A stretch of DNA of 24,166 nt. Origin: Lachnospiraceae bacterium (GTDB taxonomy: Bacteria > Bacillota > Clostridia > Lachnospirales > Lachnospiraceae). The notes beneath the pieces are model-generated. The model was not told where the DNA came from, searched no databases, and saw only the letters and a program-made list of their open reading frames with translations. The first letter of the stretch is position 1; every line of letters begins with the position of its first letter. The stretch lies in the NCBI GenBank assembly GCA_900772675.1, contig CAAGRM010000022.1:1-24166 (forward strand), given 5' to 3'. This document shows positions 7,404 through 15,276 of the stretch, piece by piece. The translations under genes were made by a program, and so were the position numbers.

Positions 7404-8590
7404 GTAAGGGAACTGAAGGACATTTTGACACACTGCCAATCGGAAGACTGGGACTGATTCCGCTGAACAGCAGCGCCGCACTTGGAAAAAAAGTCGACGA
7501 TTACCTGGTTCAGTGGAGAAAAGGACGCGGAGATGAATTTGCTGAGAAATACGTTGCCGCCTACGAAGGCTATGAGCGCGACAGCTATATCATTCAGTCT
7601 CAGGTTCCGCGTTTCGGTTCTGGAGAGGCAAAAGGTATCATCAACGAATCTGTCCGCGGAGATGATATCTACATTCTGCTTGATGTCTGCAATTACAGTC
7701 TGACGTATTCTCTTTGCGGCCACACAAACCACATGTCTCCGGATGACCATTTCCAGGATCTGAAGCGTGTCATTGCAGCTGTCGGTGGAAAAGCCCGTCG
7801 AATCAATGTTATTATGCCATTCCTGTACGAAAGCCGTCAGCATAAAAGATCCGGAAGAGAGTCTCTCGACTGCGCACTCGGCCTGCAGGAGCTGACCTCT
7901 ATGGGCGTAGAGAACATTATCACCTTCGACGCCCACGATCCTCGTGTACAGAACGCGATTCCGCTGCATGGATTCGAAACCATTCAGCCGGCTTACCAGT
8001 TCATCAAAAATATTCTGCGCAATGCACCGGATATGCAGCTCGACAAGGATCATCTGATGGTCATCAGCCCGGATGAAGGCGGCATGGGCCGTGCTATCTA
8101 TATGGCAAATAACCTTGGCGTTGATATGGGTATGTTTTATAAGCGCCGTGACTACTCTACCATCATCGATGGTCGTAACCCGATCGTTGCCCATGAGTTC
8201 CTCGGTGCCGATGTCAAAGGCAAGGATATGATCATCATCGACGATATGATCTCCTCCGGCGAGAGTATGCTGGAAGTTGCCAAACTCTTAAAAGATCGTG
8301 AGGCTCGCAACATCTACATGTGCTCGACCTTCGGACTGTTCACCAGCGGACTGGAGAAATTCGACAAGGCTTATGAGGAAGGACTCTTCACAAAGGTTCT
8401 GACCACCAACGTCGTATACCAGACACCGGAGCTTCTCTCCCGCGAGTATTACATCAGCTGCGACCTGAGCAAATATATCGCTCTCATCATCGACAAGCTG
8501 AACCACGATGCTTCCATCAGCGGACTGCTGGATCCGGCGGACCGGATTCAGAAAGTAATCAAAAAATTCAAAAACCACGAAAAGATCTGA
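7400..8590 (+). CDS. prs: Ribose-phosphate pyrophosphokinase (PRPP synthetase), long variant
   Basis: Makes phosphoribosyl pyrophosphate from ribose-5-phosphate and ATP for nucleotide, histidine and tryptophan synthesis. Recognisable motifs are MPFLYESRQHKRSGRES (139-155, equivalent of the ATP/ribose region), FDAHDPRVQ (176-184) and the PRPP-binding loop IIIDDMISSGESM (278-290). At 396 residues it is about 80 longer than the usual 310-320-residue Prs, with extra N-terminal sequence, a segment around 58-84 and an extended C-terminus. The PRPP loop reads SSGES rather than the common TGGT type. It therefore belongs to a divergent subgroup, probably still a true PRPP synthetase. It overlaps the helicase-loader gene by 4 bp (ATGA) and has the RBS GGGAGG. 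Confidence 0.88.
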   Translation: MSKGTEGHFDTLPIGRLGLIPLNSSAALGKKVDDYLVQWRKGRGDEFAEKYVAAYEGYERDSYIIQSQVPRFGSGEAKGIINESVRGDDIYILLDVCNYSLTYSLCGHTNHMSPDDHFQDLKRVIAAVGGKARRINVIMPFLYESRQHKRSGRESLDCALGLQELTSMGVENIITFDAHDPRVQNAIPLHGFETIQPAYQFIKNILRNAPDMQLDKDHLMVISPDEGGMGRAIYMANNLGVDMGMFYKRRDYSTIIDGRNPIVAHEFLGADVKGKDMIIIDDMISSGESMLEVAKLLKDREARNIYMCSTFGLFTSGLEKFDKAYEEGLFTKVLTTNVVYQTPELLSREYYISCDLSKYIALIIDKLNHDASISGLLDPADRIQKVIKKFKNHEKI

Positions 8591-8616
8591 TTACCTTTTC
8601 AAATGATGATCTTTTC

Positions 8617-8721
8617 AAAGGGGCTGTCACACTAAGTGAAAACACTGTCAAAGATAGAATTGTTTAGCAGATAGAATTCTATCTTTGACAGGAATTTTTT
8701 TTAGTGCGACAGCCCCTTTTT
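8617..8721. repeat. Nested inverted-repeat element / terminator after prs
   Basis: Outer arms of 19 nt, 8617-8635 and 8701-8719 (one mismatch), enclose a perfect 17-bp inner repeat CTGTCAAAGATAGAATT (8645-8661) / 8675-8691. The inner stem is followed by eight Ts (8695-8702) and the outer by TTTTT, so each can terminate transcription on the plus strand. The ends GGCTGTYRCACT are shared with the element at 11426-11534. It is probably a MITE-like element now serving as the prs terminator. Confidence 0.75.
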
Positions 8722-8795
8722 GCATGCTCTGAAAAATTTCATTGCCTTTTTCTGCCTCGGAAAAAGGCTCTGCGAGCACGATTTCTGCTTATTTT

Positions 8796-8811
8796 TAGCA
8801 AATTCTTGCTA
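8796..8811. promoter_or_regulatory. Palindromic operator candidate at the cellobiose phosphorylase promoter
   Basis: TAGCAA-ATTC-TTGCTA, a perfect 6-4-6 palindrome. It overlaps where a -35 would lie for the -10 at 8833-8838, centred about 41 bp upstream of the likely start point. Confidence 0.5.
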
Positions 8812-8832
8812 GTTCTTTTTCTTTTCCGGCGA

Positions 8833-8838
8833 TATAAT
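8833..8838 (+). promoter_or_regulatory. -10 element of the cellobiose phosphorylase gene
   Basis: A perfect TATAAT with no good -35 at 16-18 bp. The nearest, TTGCTA at 8806-8811, leaves 21 bp and is part of the palindrome. This fits an activator-dependent promoter. Confidence 0.5.
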
Positions 8839-8873
8839 GAGCTTAACATTGTACGATGAAGGAGGTATCACTC

Positions 8874-11306
8874 ATGCAATTTGGACATTTCGATGATGAA
8901 AAAAAAGAATATGTCATCACAAGCCCGAAAACTCCACTCCCGTGGATCAACTATCTGGGATCCGAGAACTTTTTTTCTCTGATCTCCAACACCTGCGGCG
9001 GCTACAGCTTTTACAAGGACGCAAAGCTTCTGCGTCTGACCCGTTACCGCTATAACGATACTCCGCTCGATCAGAACGGACGATACTATTACATCAAGGA
9101 CGGAGATACGATCTGGAATCCGGGCTGGCAGCCAACGCAGACTCCGCTCGATTCTTATGAATGCCATCATGGTCTTGGATACAGCCGTTTTGTTTCTTCC
9201 AAAAACGGAATCTCGGCCGAACTGACCGCTTTCGTTCCGCTGGCAGATTCCTGCGAAGTAAACCGTCTCGTCCTGACCAACCATAGCGAAAAAGAAAAAA
9301 CGCTGGCTCTGACTTCTTTCGTTGAGTTCTGTTTCTGGAATGCCATGGATGATATGACAAACTTCCAGAGAAACTTCAGTATCGGTGAAGTTGAGATCCA
9401 GGGCTCTGAGATCTATCACAAAACCGAGTACCGTGAGCGCCGCAGACATTACGCCGTTTACGCTGTCAACTGCCCGATCGATGGATACGATACCGACCGC
9501 GATGCTTTTCTTGGCGCTTACCGCGGAAATGACCGGCCTGAAACAGTTCTTCGCGGCACAGCAGGCAACACCGTTGCCAGCGGATGGGGTGTCATCGGTT
9601 CCCACCACATCGACGTTACCTTAAAACCAGGCGAGTCCCGTTCCTTTATCTTTGTTCTTGGTTACTGCGAGAACGCCGCAGACGACAAGTGGGAAGCTCC
9701 TGGTGTAATCAACAAGAAACCGGCAAAAGAGATGCTCTCCCACTATCAGACCGATGAGCAGGTTGACGCAGCGCTTGCAGCGCTTGCTTCCTACTGGAAT
9801 GGCCTGCTGGCAAAATATGCACTCACCTGTGCAGATGAAAAGCTGGGACGCATGGTTAATATCTGGAATCAGTATCAGTGTATGGTTACCTTCAATATGT
9901 CCCGTTCCGCATCCTACTTCGAGTCCGGTACCGGCCGCGGCATGGGCTTCCGTGACTCCTGCCAGGATCTTCTCGGCTTTGTTCATCTGATCCCGGATCG
10001 CGCAAGAGAGCGTCTGCTCGATATCGCCGCTACCCAGTTTGAAGACGGAAGCGCATACCATCAGTATCAGCCACTGACGAAAAAAGGAAACATGGATATC
10101 GGAAGCGGCTTCAACGATGACCCGCTCTGGCTGATCGCCGGATGTGCCGCCTACATCAAAGAGACCGGAGATTTCTCTATTCTCGACGAGCAGGTTGATT
10201 TCGATAACGATTCCACCAAGGCACAGTCGCTGATGGAGCACCTGAAACGTTCCTTCGACTTTACCGTAACCCATCTCGGACCGCACAAGCTGCCACTGAT
10301 TGGCCGTGCTGACTGGAATGACTGTCTGAACCTGAATTGCTTCTCAGCAGAACCGGGTGAACCGTTCCAGACAACCGGACCATCTGAGGGACCGGTTGCC
10401 GAGTCTGTTTTCATTGCCGCCATGTTTGTCAAATACGGAAAAGAGTACGCAGCAATCTGCCGCCGCAGAGGCAATGAGGCGGAGGCTGTTTACGCAGAAA
10501 AAGAAGTCGAAAAGGTTTACCAGGCTGTGCTCGATGCCGGCTGGGACGGCGAATGGTTCCTGCGTGCATATGACGCTGCCGGCGAAAAAGTCGGATCAAA
10601 CGAGTGTGAGGAAGGCAAGATTTTCATCGAGCCACAGGGCTTCTGCGTTCTTGCCGAAATCGGCGTGAAAGAGGGTCTGGCCGAAAAGGCTCTGACTTCC
10701 GTAAAAAACATCCTGGAAACCAAGTACGGTGTCGTTCTTCTGCAGCCGGCTTACACCAGATATTACCTGAATCTTGGTGAGGTTTCCTCCTATCCGCCGG
10801 GATACAAAGAAAATGCCGGTATCTTCTGTCACAACAATCCATGGATCTCCATCGCTGAGACAGTGGTAGGTCACGGCAACCGCGCCTTTGACCTGTATCG
10901 TAAGATCTGCCCGGCTTATATCGAGGATATCAGTGAAATCCATCGCACGGAACCATATGTATATTCCCAGATGATCGCCGGAAAAGATGCCGCGCACTTC
11001 GGTGAGGCAAAGAACTCCTGGCTGACCGGTACTGCCGCATGGACCTTTGTCAATGTTTCCCAGTACATCCTCGGCATCCAGCCGGATTACGACGGACTTA
11101 CTTTAAATCCGTGTATTCCGTCCGATATGGAAGAGTTTGAGATCCGCAGATACTTCCGCGGCGCATGGTATCACATTACCTTCCGGAATCCGGATCACAG
11201 GGAGAAAGGTATTTCTTCCCTGACCGTAAACGGAACCGCAGTAGAAGGAAACCTGATTCCGATGACCGAAGGCTGCACAGAGTATGAGGTTGTTGCGGTA
11301 ATGTAA
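8874..11306 (+). CDS. Cellobiose phosphorylase (GH94)
   Basis: Reversible phosphorolysis of cellobiose to glucose-1-phosphate and glucose, in the cytoplasm (no signal peptide). 810 residues, the usual length. The N-terminus [16 protein letters not shown] then PWINYLG matches the family; the catalytic (alpha/alpha)6 domain carries DWNDCLN (480-486), whose aspartate is the general acid by homology, and a downstream [11 protein letters not shown] segment. The frame is open from an ATG at 8856, but AAGGAGG (8859-8865) lies 8 nt before the ATG at 8874, so the latter is the start. It is a single-gene unit with its own promoter and flanking hairpin elements. Cellodextrin phosphorylases are usually longer, and chitobiose-type phosphorylases are less likely from the N-terminal sequence. 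Confidence 0.9.
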   Translation: MQFGHFDDEKKEYVITSPKTPLPWINYLGSENFFSLISNTCGGYSFYKDAKLLRLTRYRYNDTPLDQNGRYYYIKDGDTIWNPGWQPTQTPLDSYECHHGLGYSRFVSSKNGISAELTAFVPLADSCEVNRLVLTNHSEKEKTLALTSFVEFCFWNAMDDMTNFQRNFSIGEVEIQGSEIYHKTEYRERRRHYAVYAVNCPIDGYDTDRDAFLGAYRGNDRPETVLRGTAGNTVASGWGVIGSHHIDVTLKPGESRSFIFVLGYCENAADDKWEAPGVINKKPAKEMLSHYQTDEQVDAALAALASYWNGLLAKYALTCADEKLGRMVNIWNQYQCMVTFNMSRSASYFESGTGRGMGFRDSCQDLLGFVHLIPDRARERLLDIAATQFEDGSAYHQYQPLTKKGNMDIGSGFNDDPLWLIAGCAAYIKETGDFSILDEQVDFDNDSTKAQSLMEHLKRSFDFTVTHLGPHKLPLIGRADWNDCLNLNCFSAEPGEPFQTTGPSEGPVAESVFIAAMFVKYGKEYAAICRRRGNEAEAVYAEKEVEKVYQAVLDAGWDGEWFLRAYDAAGEKVGSNECEEGKIFIEPQGFCVLAEIGVKEGLAEKALTSVKNILETKYGVVLLQPAYTRYYLNLGEVSSYPPGYKENAGIFCHNNPWISIAETVVGHGNRAFDLYRKICPAYIEDISEIHRTEPYVYSQMIAGKDAAHFGEAKNSWLTGTAAWTFVNVSQYILGIQPDYDGLTLNPCIPSDMEEFEIRRYFRGAWYHITFRNPDHREKGISSLTVNGTAVEGNLIPMTEGCTEYEVVAVM

Positions 11307-11325
11307 GATTCCTTTGATCCATTTT

Positions 11326-11371
11326 CGCAGGCGGAGAATCCTGCCTTGCAGCGTTGCATTCTCCGCCTGCG
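11326..11371. terminator. Strong hairpin after cellobiose phosphorylase gene (no T-tract)
   Basis: CGCAGGCGGAGAAT (11326-11339) pairs perfectly with 11358-11371, and the loop can itself fold (CTGC-CTT-GCAG). It begins 20 bp after the stop. The lack of a following T-run argues for mRNA 3'-end protection or an unusual terminator. Confidence 0.5.
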
Positions 11372-11425
11372 CCAAAGTCGCTTCAGCGGCACCATGCGGC
11401 GAAATTTCCTGCCGCAAAAAAGATA

Positions 11426-11534
11426 GGCTGTTGCACTAAGAAAATCTGATGATATGCTCCCTCCTAAGTGACAAGTTTTTGTTATTTCACTTGTCTACCT
11501 GAAAGGGAGCATATCACCATCCAGTGCAACAGCC
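11426..11534. repeat. Nested inverted-repeat element / bidirectional terminator
   Basis: Three nested stems: outer GGCTGTTGCACT (11426-11437) / AGTGCAACAGCC (11523-11534), middle TGATATGCTCCCT (11450-11462) / 11504-11516, both perfect, and an innermost GACAAG/CTTGTC. A-runs precede the outer arm and a T-rich run follows it, so it can terminate from both sides between the convergent GH94 gene and tcdA. Its ends match those of the element at 8617-8721. Confidence 0.75.
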
Positions 11535-11568
11535 CTCTTCTTTTTTCTATGATTCCCTGTAACTCTTT

Positions 11569-12348
11569 TTATGATAATTGCCGTCTCTCCCTGACACCGG
11601 AAAGATCCTTGATGACCTCACCCGCCAGAATCAGTCCTGCTACAGATGGCACAAAGGCTACGCTGCCAGGGATGTCCCGCCTCTCCGTACACTTTCTTGC
11701 AGCTCCCGGAGGACAGATACAGTTTGTCCGGCAGCTGATGCCCATATCCTCGAGCGGACGGAGCGCTTTTTCCTCTGAATAGACAACCTTCAGTTTTTTT
11801 ACCCCGCGCTTTTTCATTTCGCGCCGCATAACCTTTGCCAGCGGGCACATATTGGTTTTATAGATGTCCGCCACACGGAACTTGGTCGGATCCAGCTTGT
11901 TTCCGGCTCCCATGCAGCTGATAACCGGCACATTGCATGCCTTGGCACGCATAATGATCTCAATCTTTGCTGTTACCGTATCAACCGCGTCTACAACGTA
12001 CGAATACTTTGAAAAATCGAAATCATCCGCATTTTCCGGCAGATAGAAACATTTATAGACTTCCACCTCCGCTTTCGGATTGATATCAAGAATCCGCTCC
12101 TTCATTACATCCACTTTATATTTCCCAACGCTGCTTCTTGTTGCAATGATCTGACGGTTGATATTGGTCAGGCAGACCTTGTCATCGTCCACCAGTACAA
12201 AATGGCCGACACCACTCCTTGCCAGCGCCTCCACGGTATAGCCTCCTACACCGCCAATCCCGAATACGGCCACGGTTGCATCTGCCAGAAGCTCCATGCT
12301 CTCTCTTCCAAGCAGAAGCTGTGTTCTGGAAAACTGATTCAATGCCAT
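11569..12348 (-). CDS. tcdA: TcdA-type tRNA threonylcarbamoyladenosine dehydratase (ThiF/HesA/E1-like)
   Basis: ATP-dependent cyclisation of t6A37 in ANN-decoding tRNAs to the cyclic ct6A form. 259 residues: a Rossmann fold with GIGGVGG (30-36), an acidic VLVDDDKV strand end, NINRQ, and the C-terminal TNCICPPG segment found in this ThiF subfamily rather than in ThiF/MoeB proper. The frame is open from 12384, but AAGGAGGAAGG ends about 7 nt before the ATG at 12348 and the protein then begins MALNQFSRTQLLLG, as in homologues. It lies 45 bp after the exporter genes on the same strand and is probably the last gene of that operon, ending at the bidirectional terminator. Confidence 0.92.
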   Translation of the reverse strand: MALNQFSRTQLLLGRESMELLADATVAVFGIGGVGGYTVEALARSGVGHFVLVDDDKVCLTNINRQIIATRSSVGKYKVDVMKERILDINPKAEVEVYKCFYLPENADDFDFSKYSYVVDAVDTVTAKIEIIMRAKACNVPVISCMGAGNKLDPTKFRVADIYKTNMCPLAKVMRREMKKRGVKKLKVVYSEEKALRPLEDMGISCRTNCICPPGAARKCTERRDIPGSVAFVPSVAGLILAGEVIKDLSGVRERRQLS

Positions 12349-12393
12349 TTGTTTTCCTTCCTCCTTGCTTATAAACTCTATCACAATAATAGG

Positions 12394-12849
12394 TTATTTG
12401 CTTTTGTCTGTCAACACCTTACGGAACCAGCTCTGCGGAAATTCAAAGACGAAGAGAATCCCAAGTACAATCGCAACCGCATCCTTCAGCGTCAGAAAGC
12501 CTCTTGCACCGGCCCGTTCCAGATCATTTGTTACCACATAAAAAGCCGTCCAGTAAATTCCGCCTCCCGGCACCAACGGAAAAATTCCTGCAATGAGAAA
12601 TACCGTTACCGGGCAGCGCTTGTATACCGCGAAGCTGCGCGACAGAATGATAACAAGCACCGTTGCAAAAAAAATCGATACCGGCTCTGTCGTATACGGA
12701 AGGATCAGCTTGTAGCAGATCCAGCCGCACGCACCGGCCAGTCCGCAGTACAGATAATATTTCCGCGGAACCTGAAAAAGAAGTGCAAATGCAATCGTTC
12801 CGACACAGGCTGCGAAAAATTCCGCAATCAAACGAATCGCCTCACTCAT
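12394..12849 (-). CDS. ThrE_2-type (YjjB-like) threonine/serine exporter, small subunit
   Basis: 151 residues with about five predicted membrane segments and the motif PLVPGGG (91-97), which parallels PLVPGVN of its partner. In the family this half corresponds to the C-terminal half of the fused Corynebacterium ThrE exporter and is encoded beside the ThrE-N half. Its ATG overlaps the stop of the preceding gene by 4 bp, so the two are translationally coupled and likely form one transporter in the cytoplasmic membrane. The actual substrate cannot be read from sequence; related proteins export threonine/serine or, in enterobacteria, succinate. Confidence 0.85.
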   Translation of the reverse strand: MSEAIRLIAEFFAACVGTIAFALLFQVPRKYYLYCGLAGACGWICYKLILPYTTEPVSIFFATVLVIILSRSFAVYKRCPVTVFLIAGIFPLVPGGGIYWTAFYVVTNDLERAGARGFLTLKDAVAIVLGILFVFEFPQSWFRKVLTDKSK

Positions 12850-13628
12850 AGCTGCAGTCCTCCTGCCAGTTGATGGTACCCTGTGATCACAAGACCGACT
12901 CCAAGTGCGATACAGAAGGTTACAAGCAGTGCATCAAGCATCCGTACCGAACCCGCGATGTAGTCCTGGTCCGCAACGTCGCGGATGGCATTTGTGAAGT
13001 TCACACCCGGCACCAGCGGAATAATCGAACCGATGATAACCTTGTCCAGATGGTGCCCGATTCCCGATTGATACAGGAACACCGCAATCAGCGTGACGAG
13101 TGCGCCACCGGAAATGTTTGTCGCAATTTTGGACATTCTGCCGCGCAGCAGATACAAAAGATAGAAATACAGAACAAAGCCGGACAGAAACGCTACCATA
13201 CTGTCGACCACATCGCCACCGAACAGAAAGCAGAAGCAGGCACTTCCGATGCCGGACGCAAGAACCTGATGCCATCTTGCTTTTTCCGGCATTCTCTGAA
13301 TATCAAGCAGCCATGCTTTCGCTTCTTTTGGCGTGTGCAGGCCCTCCTCGATCTCACGGGAAAGCTGATTAACCGCCGTCACCTTGTCGAGCCGCGCCGC
13401 AGACAGCGGAATGTGACGCACACGGGCAAATTCCTGTTTTTTTCCGCTCTCTGCCGTCAGAAAAATACCGCTGCTCAGAACAAACGCGTCGCTGGAGCTG
13501 ACGCCGTACGCCCGCGCGATGCGCTCAATCGTCTCCTCCACACGGAAAATTTCCGCTCCGCTCGCCAACAGAATATCCCCTGCCAGCGATGCCACATCGA
13601 GTGCTTCTCTCGTCGATTCTGCGTTCAT
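12846..13628 (-). CDS. ThrE-N-type (YjjP-like) threonine/serine exporter, large subunit
   Basis: 260 residues. A soluble, probably amphipathic N-terminal part (about 1-118) is followed by roughly five membrane segments, with IIPLVPGVNFTNAIRD (202-217) as the family motif. It is the N-terminal half of the split ThrE system. The RBS AAGGAGG lies inside the last codons of the MATE gene 2 bp upstream, so it is co-transcribed with it. The partner follows with a 4-bp overlap. Confidence 0.86.
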   Translation of the reverse strand: MNAESTREALDVASLAGDILLASGAEIFRVEETIERIARAYGVSSSDAFVLSSGIFLTAESGKKQEFARVRHIPLSAARLDKVTAVNQLSREIEEGLHTPKEAKAWLLDIQRMPEKARWHQVLASGIGSACFCFLFGGDVVDSMVAFLSGFVLYFYLLYLLRGRMSKIATNISGGALVTLIAVFLYQSGIGHHLDKVIIGSIIPLVPGVNFTNAIRDVADQDYIAGSVRMLDALLVTFCIALGVGLVITGYHQLAGGLQL

Positions 13629-13630
13629 CC

Positions 13631-14986
13631 TTATCTTCCTCCTTTTTCAAAGCCGTATACCCATTTCCCTTTCAGGAACAGATACAGGAAAATGACGGAG
13701 CTGATACTCCAGGTCAGAGGATAAGCCCAGAAGATCACACGAATATCCGGGATCAGACGAACCGTCACGGTAATGTAGCTGACCCGGAACAGACACCAGA
13801 CGCAGAGCATGACAACCATCGGAATCGAGGCGTGTCCGGAGCCACGGAGCACAGCCGCGATGCAGTGGGAAAAGGCCAGCAGGAAATAAAACAGCGCAAT
13901 CGTTCTCGCCTGCATGACACCATAGTGAACGACAGATGGATCACTGTTAAATGCTGCAATCAGCGTCGGTGCAGCCACATAGATGACAAATCCGATCAGC
14001 TCGGCTATGGCAACAGAGCAGAGAATACCGAAGCGTGCTCCTTTTTTCGCACGGTCATACTGTTTTGCACCAAGATTCTGGCTGACGAACGTTGTCAGCG
14101 CCATGGTAAAGCATGTAACCGGGAGAAACGCAAAACCCTCTATTTTTGCATAGGAACCACAGCCTGCCATCGCCATTTTTCCAAATGCATTGATATTTGT
14201 CTGCACGAAAACGTTTGCGATTGAGATAACCGAATTCTGGAAACCGGACGGCACACCGTTTCGGATAATCTCGCCAAGCACTCTGCCGTCGAATCGGATT
14301 TTGCTGATAGAAAGACGGTACTCCTCTTTCGTCCTCAGCAGATGGATCAGACAGAGAATCGCACTTGCGAACTGGGAAATAGCTGTCGCAAGCGCCGCTG
14401 CGCCGACTCCCATGCCAAGACCTGCGATAAAAAAGAGGTCCAGCACAACATTGATGCACGAGGATACGATCAGATAAATCAGCGGATGGCGGCTGTCTCC
14501 TATGGACTGCAGGATACCGACAAAAATGTTATACATTACAAAGCCGAGAGAACCGGCAAAGTAGGTTCTGAAATATGCAATCGACTGCGGCAGAACATCG
14601 GACGGCGTTCCCATCAGTACCAGAATTTTCGGTGCCAGGTACATGCCGGCCACCGTCAGGATCAGACCGGCTGCCAGGCCGAATGCCACAGTCGTGTGGA
14701 TCGCCTTCTGCAGTTTTTTGTGATTTTTCTCCCCATAATATCTCGCAATCACGACACCGGCACCCATGGCAATGCCATTAATAAAGCCCACCATCAAAAA
14801 AATCAGATTTCCGGATGAGCTGACTGCTGCCAGCGCATTGCTTCCCAGAAAATTTCCTACAATCAGTGAGTCAGCCGTATTGTATAACTGCTGAAACAGG
14901 TTCCCGAGGAACAGCGGGATGGCAAACAGGATGATCTTCCGGGAGATACTGCCTTCCGTCATTCTTGTTTTGCTCTCTGCACTCAT
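13631..14986 (-). CDS. MATE-family multidrug/cation efflux transporter
   Basis: A polytopic membrane protein with about 12 predicted segments in two homologous halves, 451 residues from the chosen start, the normal MATE length. The opening ILFAIPLFLGNLFQQLYNTA segment and the later IRNGVPSGFQN helix are typical of the bacterial MepA/NorM-like branch, which uses Na+ or H+ gradients to export cationic compounds. The frame stays open to 15073. I prefer the ATG at 14986 (MSAESKTRM) because GGGGG lies 8 nt before it; upstream ATGs at 15001 and 15019 have no good RBS, and the one at 15028 falls inside a long hairpin. First gene of an operon with the ThrE-type pair and tcdA. Substrate unknown. Confidence 0.9.
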   Translation of the reverse strand: MSAESKTRMTEGSISRKIILFAIPLFLGNLFQQLYNTADSLIVGNFLGSNALAAVSSSGNLIFLMVGFINGIAMGAGVVIARYYGEKNHKKLQKAIHTTVAFGLAAGLILTVAGMYLAPKILVLMGTPSDVLPQSIAYFRTYFAGSLGFVMYNIFVGILQSIGDSRHPLIYLIVSSCINVVLDLFFIAGLGMGVGAAALATAISQFASAILCLIHLLRTKEEYRLSISKIRFDGRVLGEIIRNGVPSGFQNSVISIANVFVQTNINAFGKMAMAGCGSYAKIEGFAFLPVTCFTMALTTFVSQNLGAKQYDRAKKGARFGILCSVAIAELIGFVIYVAAPTLIAAFNSDPSVVHYGVMQARTIALFYFLLAFSHCIAAVLRGSGHASIPMVVMLCVWCLFRVSYITVTVRLIPDIRVIFWAYPLTWSISSVIFLYLFLKGKWVYGFEKGGR

Positions 14987-15021
14987 GATACAAACCCCCA
15001 TTTGTATTTTATTTTCCATCG

Positions 15022-15059
15022 CTGTCATAATCTGTTTCTGTCCAAACAGATTATGACAG
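15022..15059. promoter_or_regulatory. Perfect 16-bp-arm hairpin in the MATE-gene leader
   Basis: CTGTCATAATCTGTTT (15022-15037) and 15044-15059 are exact inverted repeats around a 6-nt loop. It sits between the promoter and the RBS, 36 nt upstream of the preferred start codon. No U-run follows, so it could be a protein-binding operator, an RNA stabiliser or a translational control element. Confidence 0.7.
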
Positions 15060-15167
15060 CGAAAACCGGCCACCTTCAGGTTCCCGTCCGGAGCACTGCG
15101 AAACTATGTTATCCGCTATGCACCGGAGCCCACCCGAGATGACCGGTTCTGGAATATCCTTTTCTTT

Positions 15168-15196
15168 ATTATATCGAACCTTTCTCAGAATGACAA
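15168..15196 (-). promoter_or_regulatory. Sigma-A promoter of the MATE-ThrE-tcdA operon
   Basis: Read on the minus strand: -35 TTGTCA (15196-15191), a 17-bp spacer, and -10 TATAAT (15173-15168). The start point near 15161 gives a leader of about 175 nt. The palindrome ACAAATTTGT (15200-15209) sits just upstream of the -35. Confidence 0.85.
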
Positions 15197-15276
15197 GCCA
15201 CAAATTTGTTCAACAGCCTGTCCCATTCGCATGTTATTGTTTGCTGAATGCCGGTAAACTGCAGCATTCACACTTT

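Noticed and set aside
8617..8721. Insertion sequence
   Set aside because: Too short to encode a transposase; only MITE-like or terminator status can be supported.
15060..15161. Known riboswitch (guanidine, purine, T-box or c-di-GMP) before the MATE gene
   Set aside because: GC-rich pairing is present but I could not match the conserved core of any of these classes.
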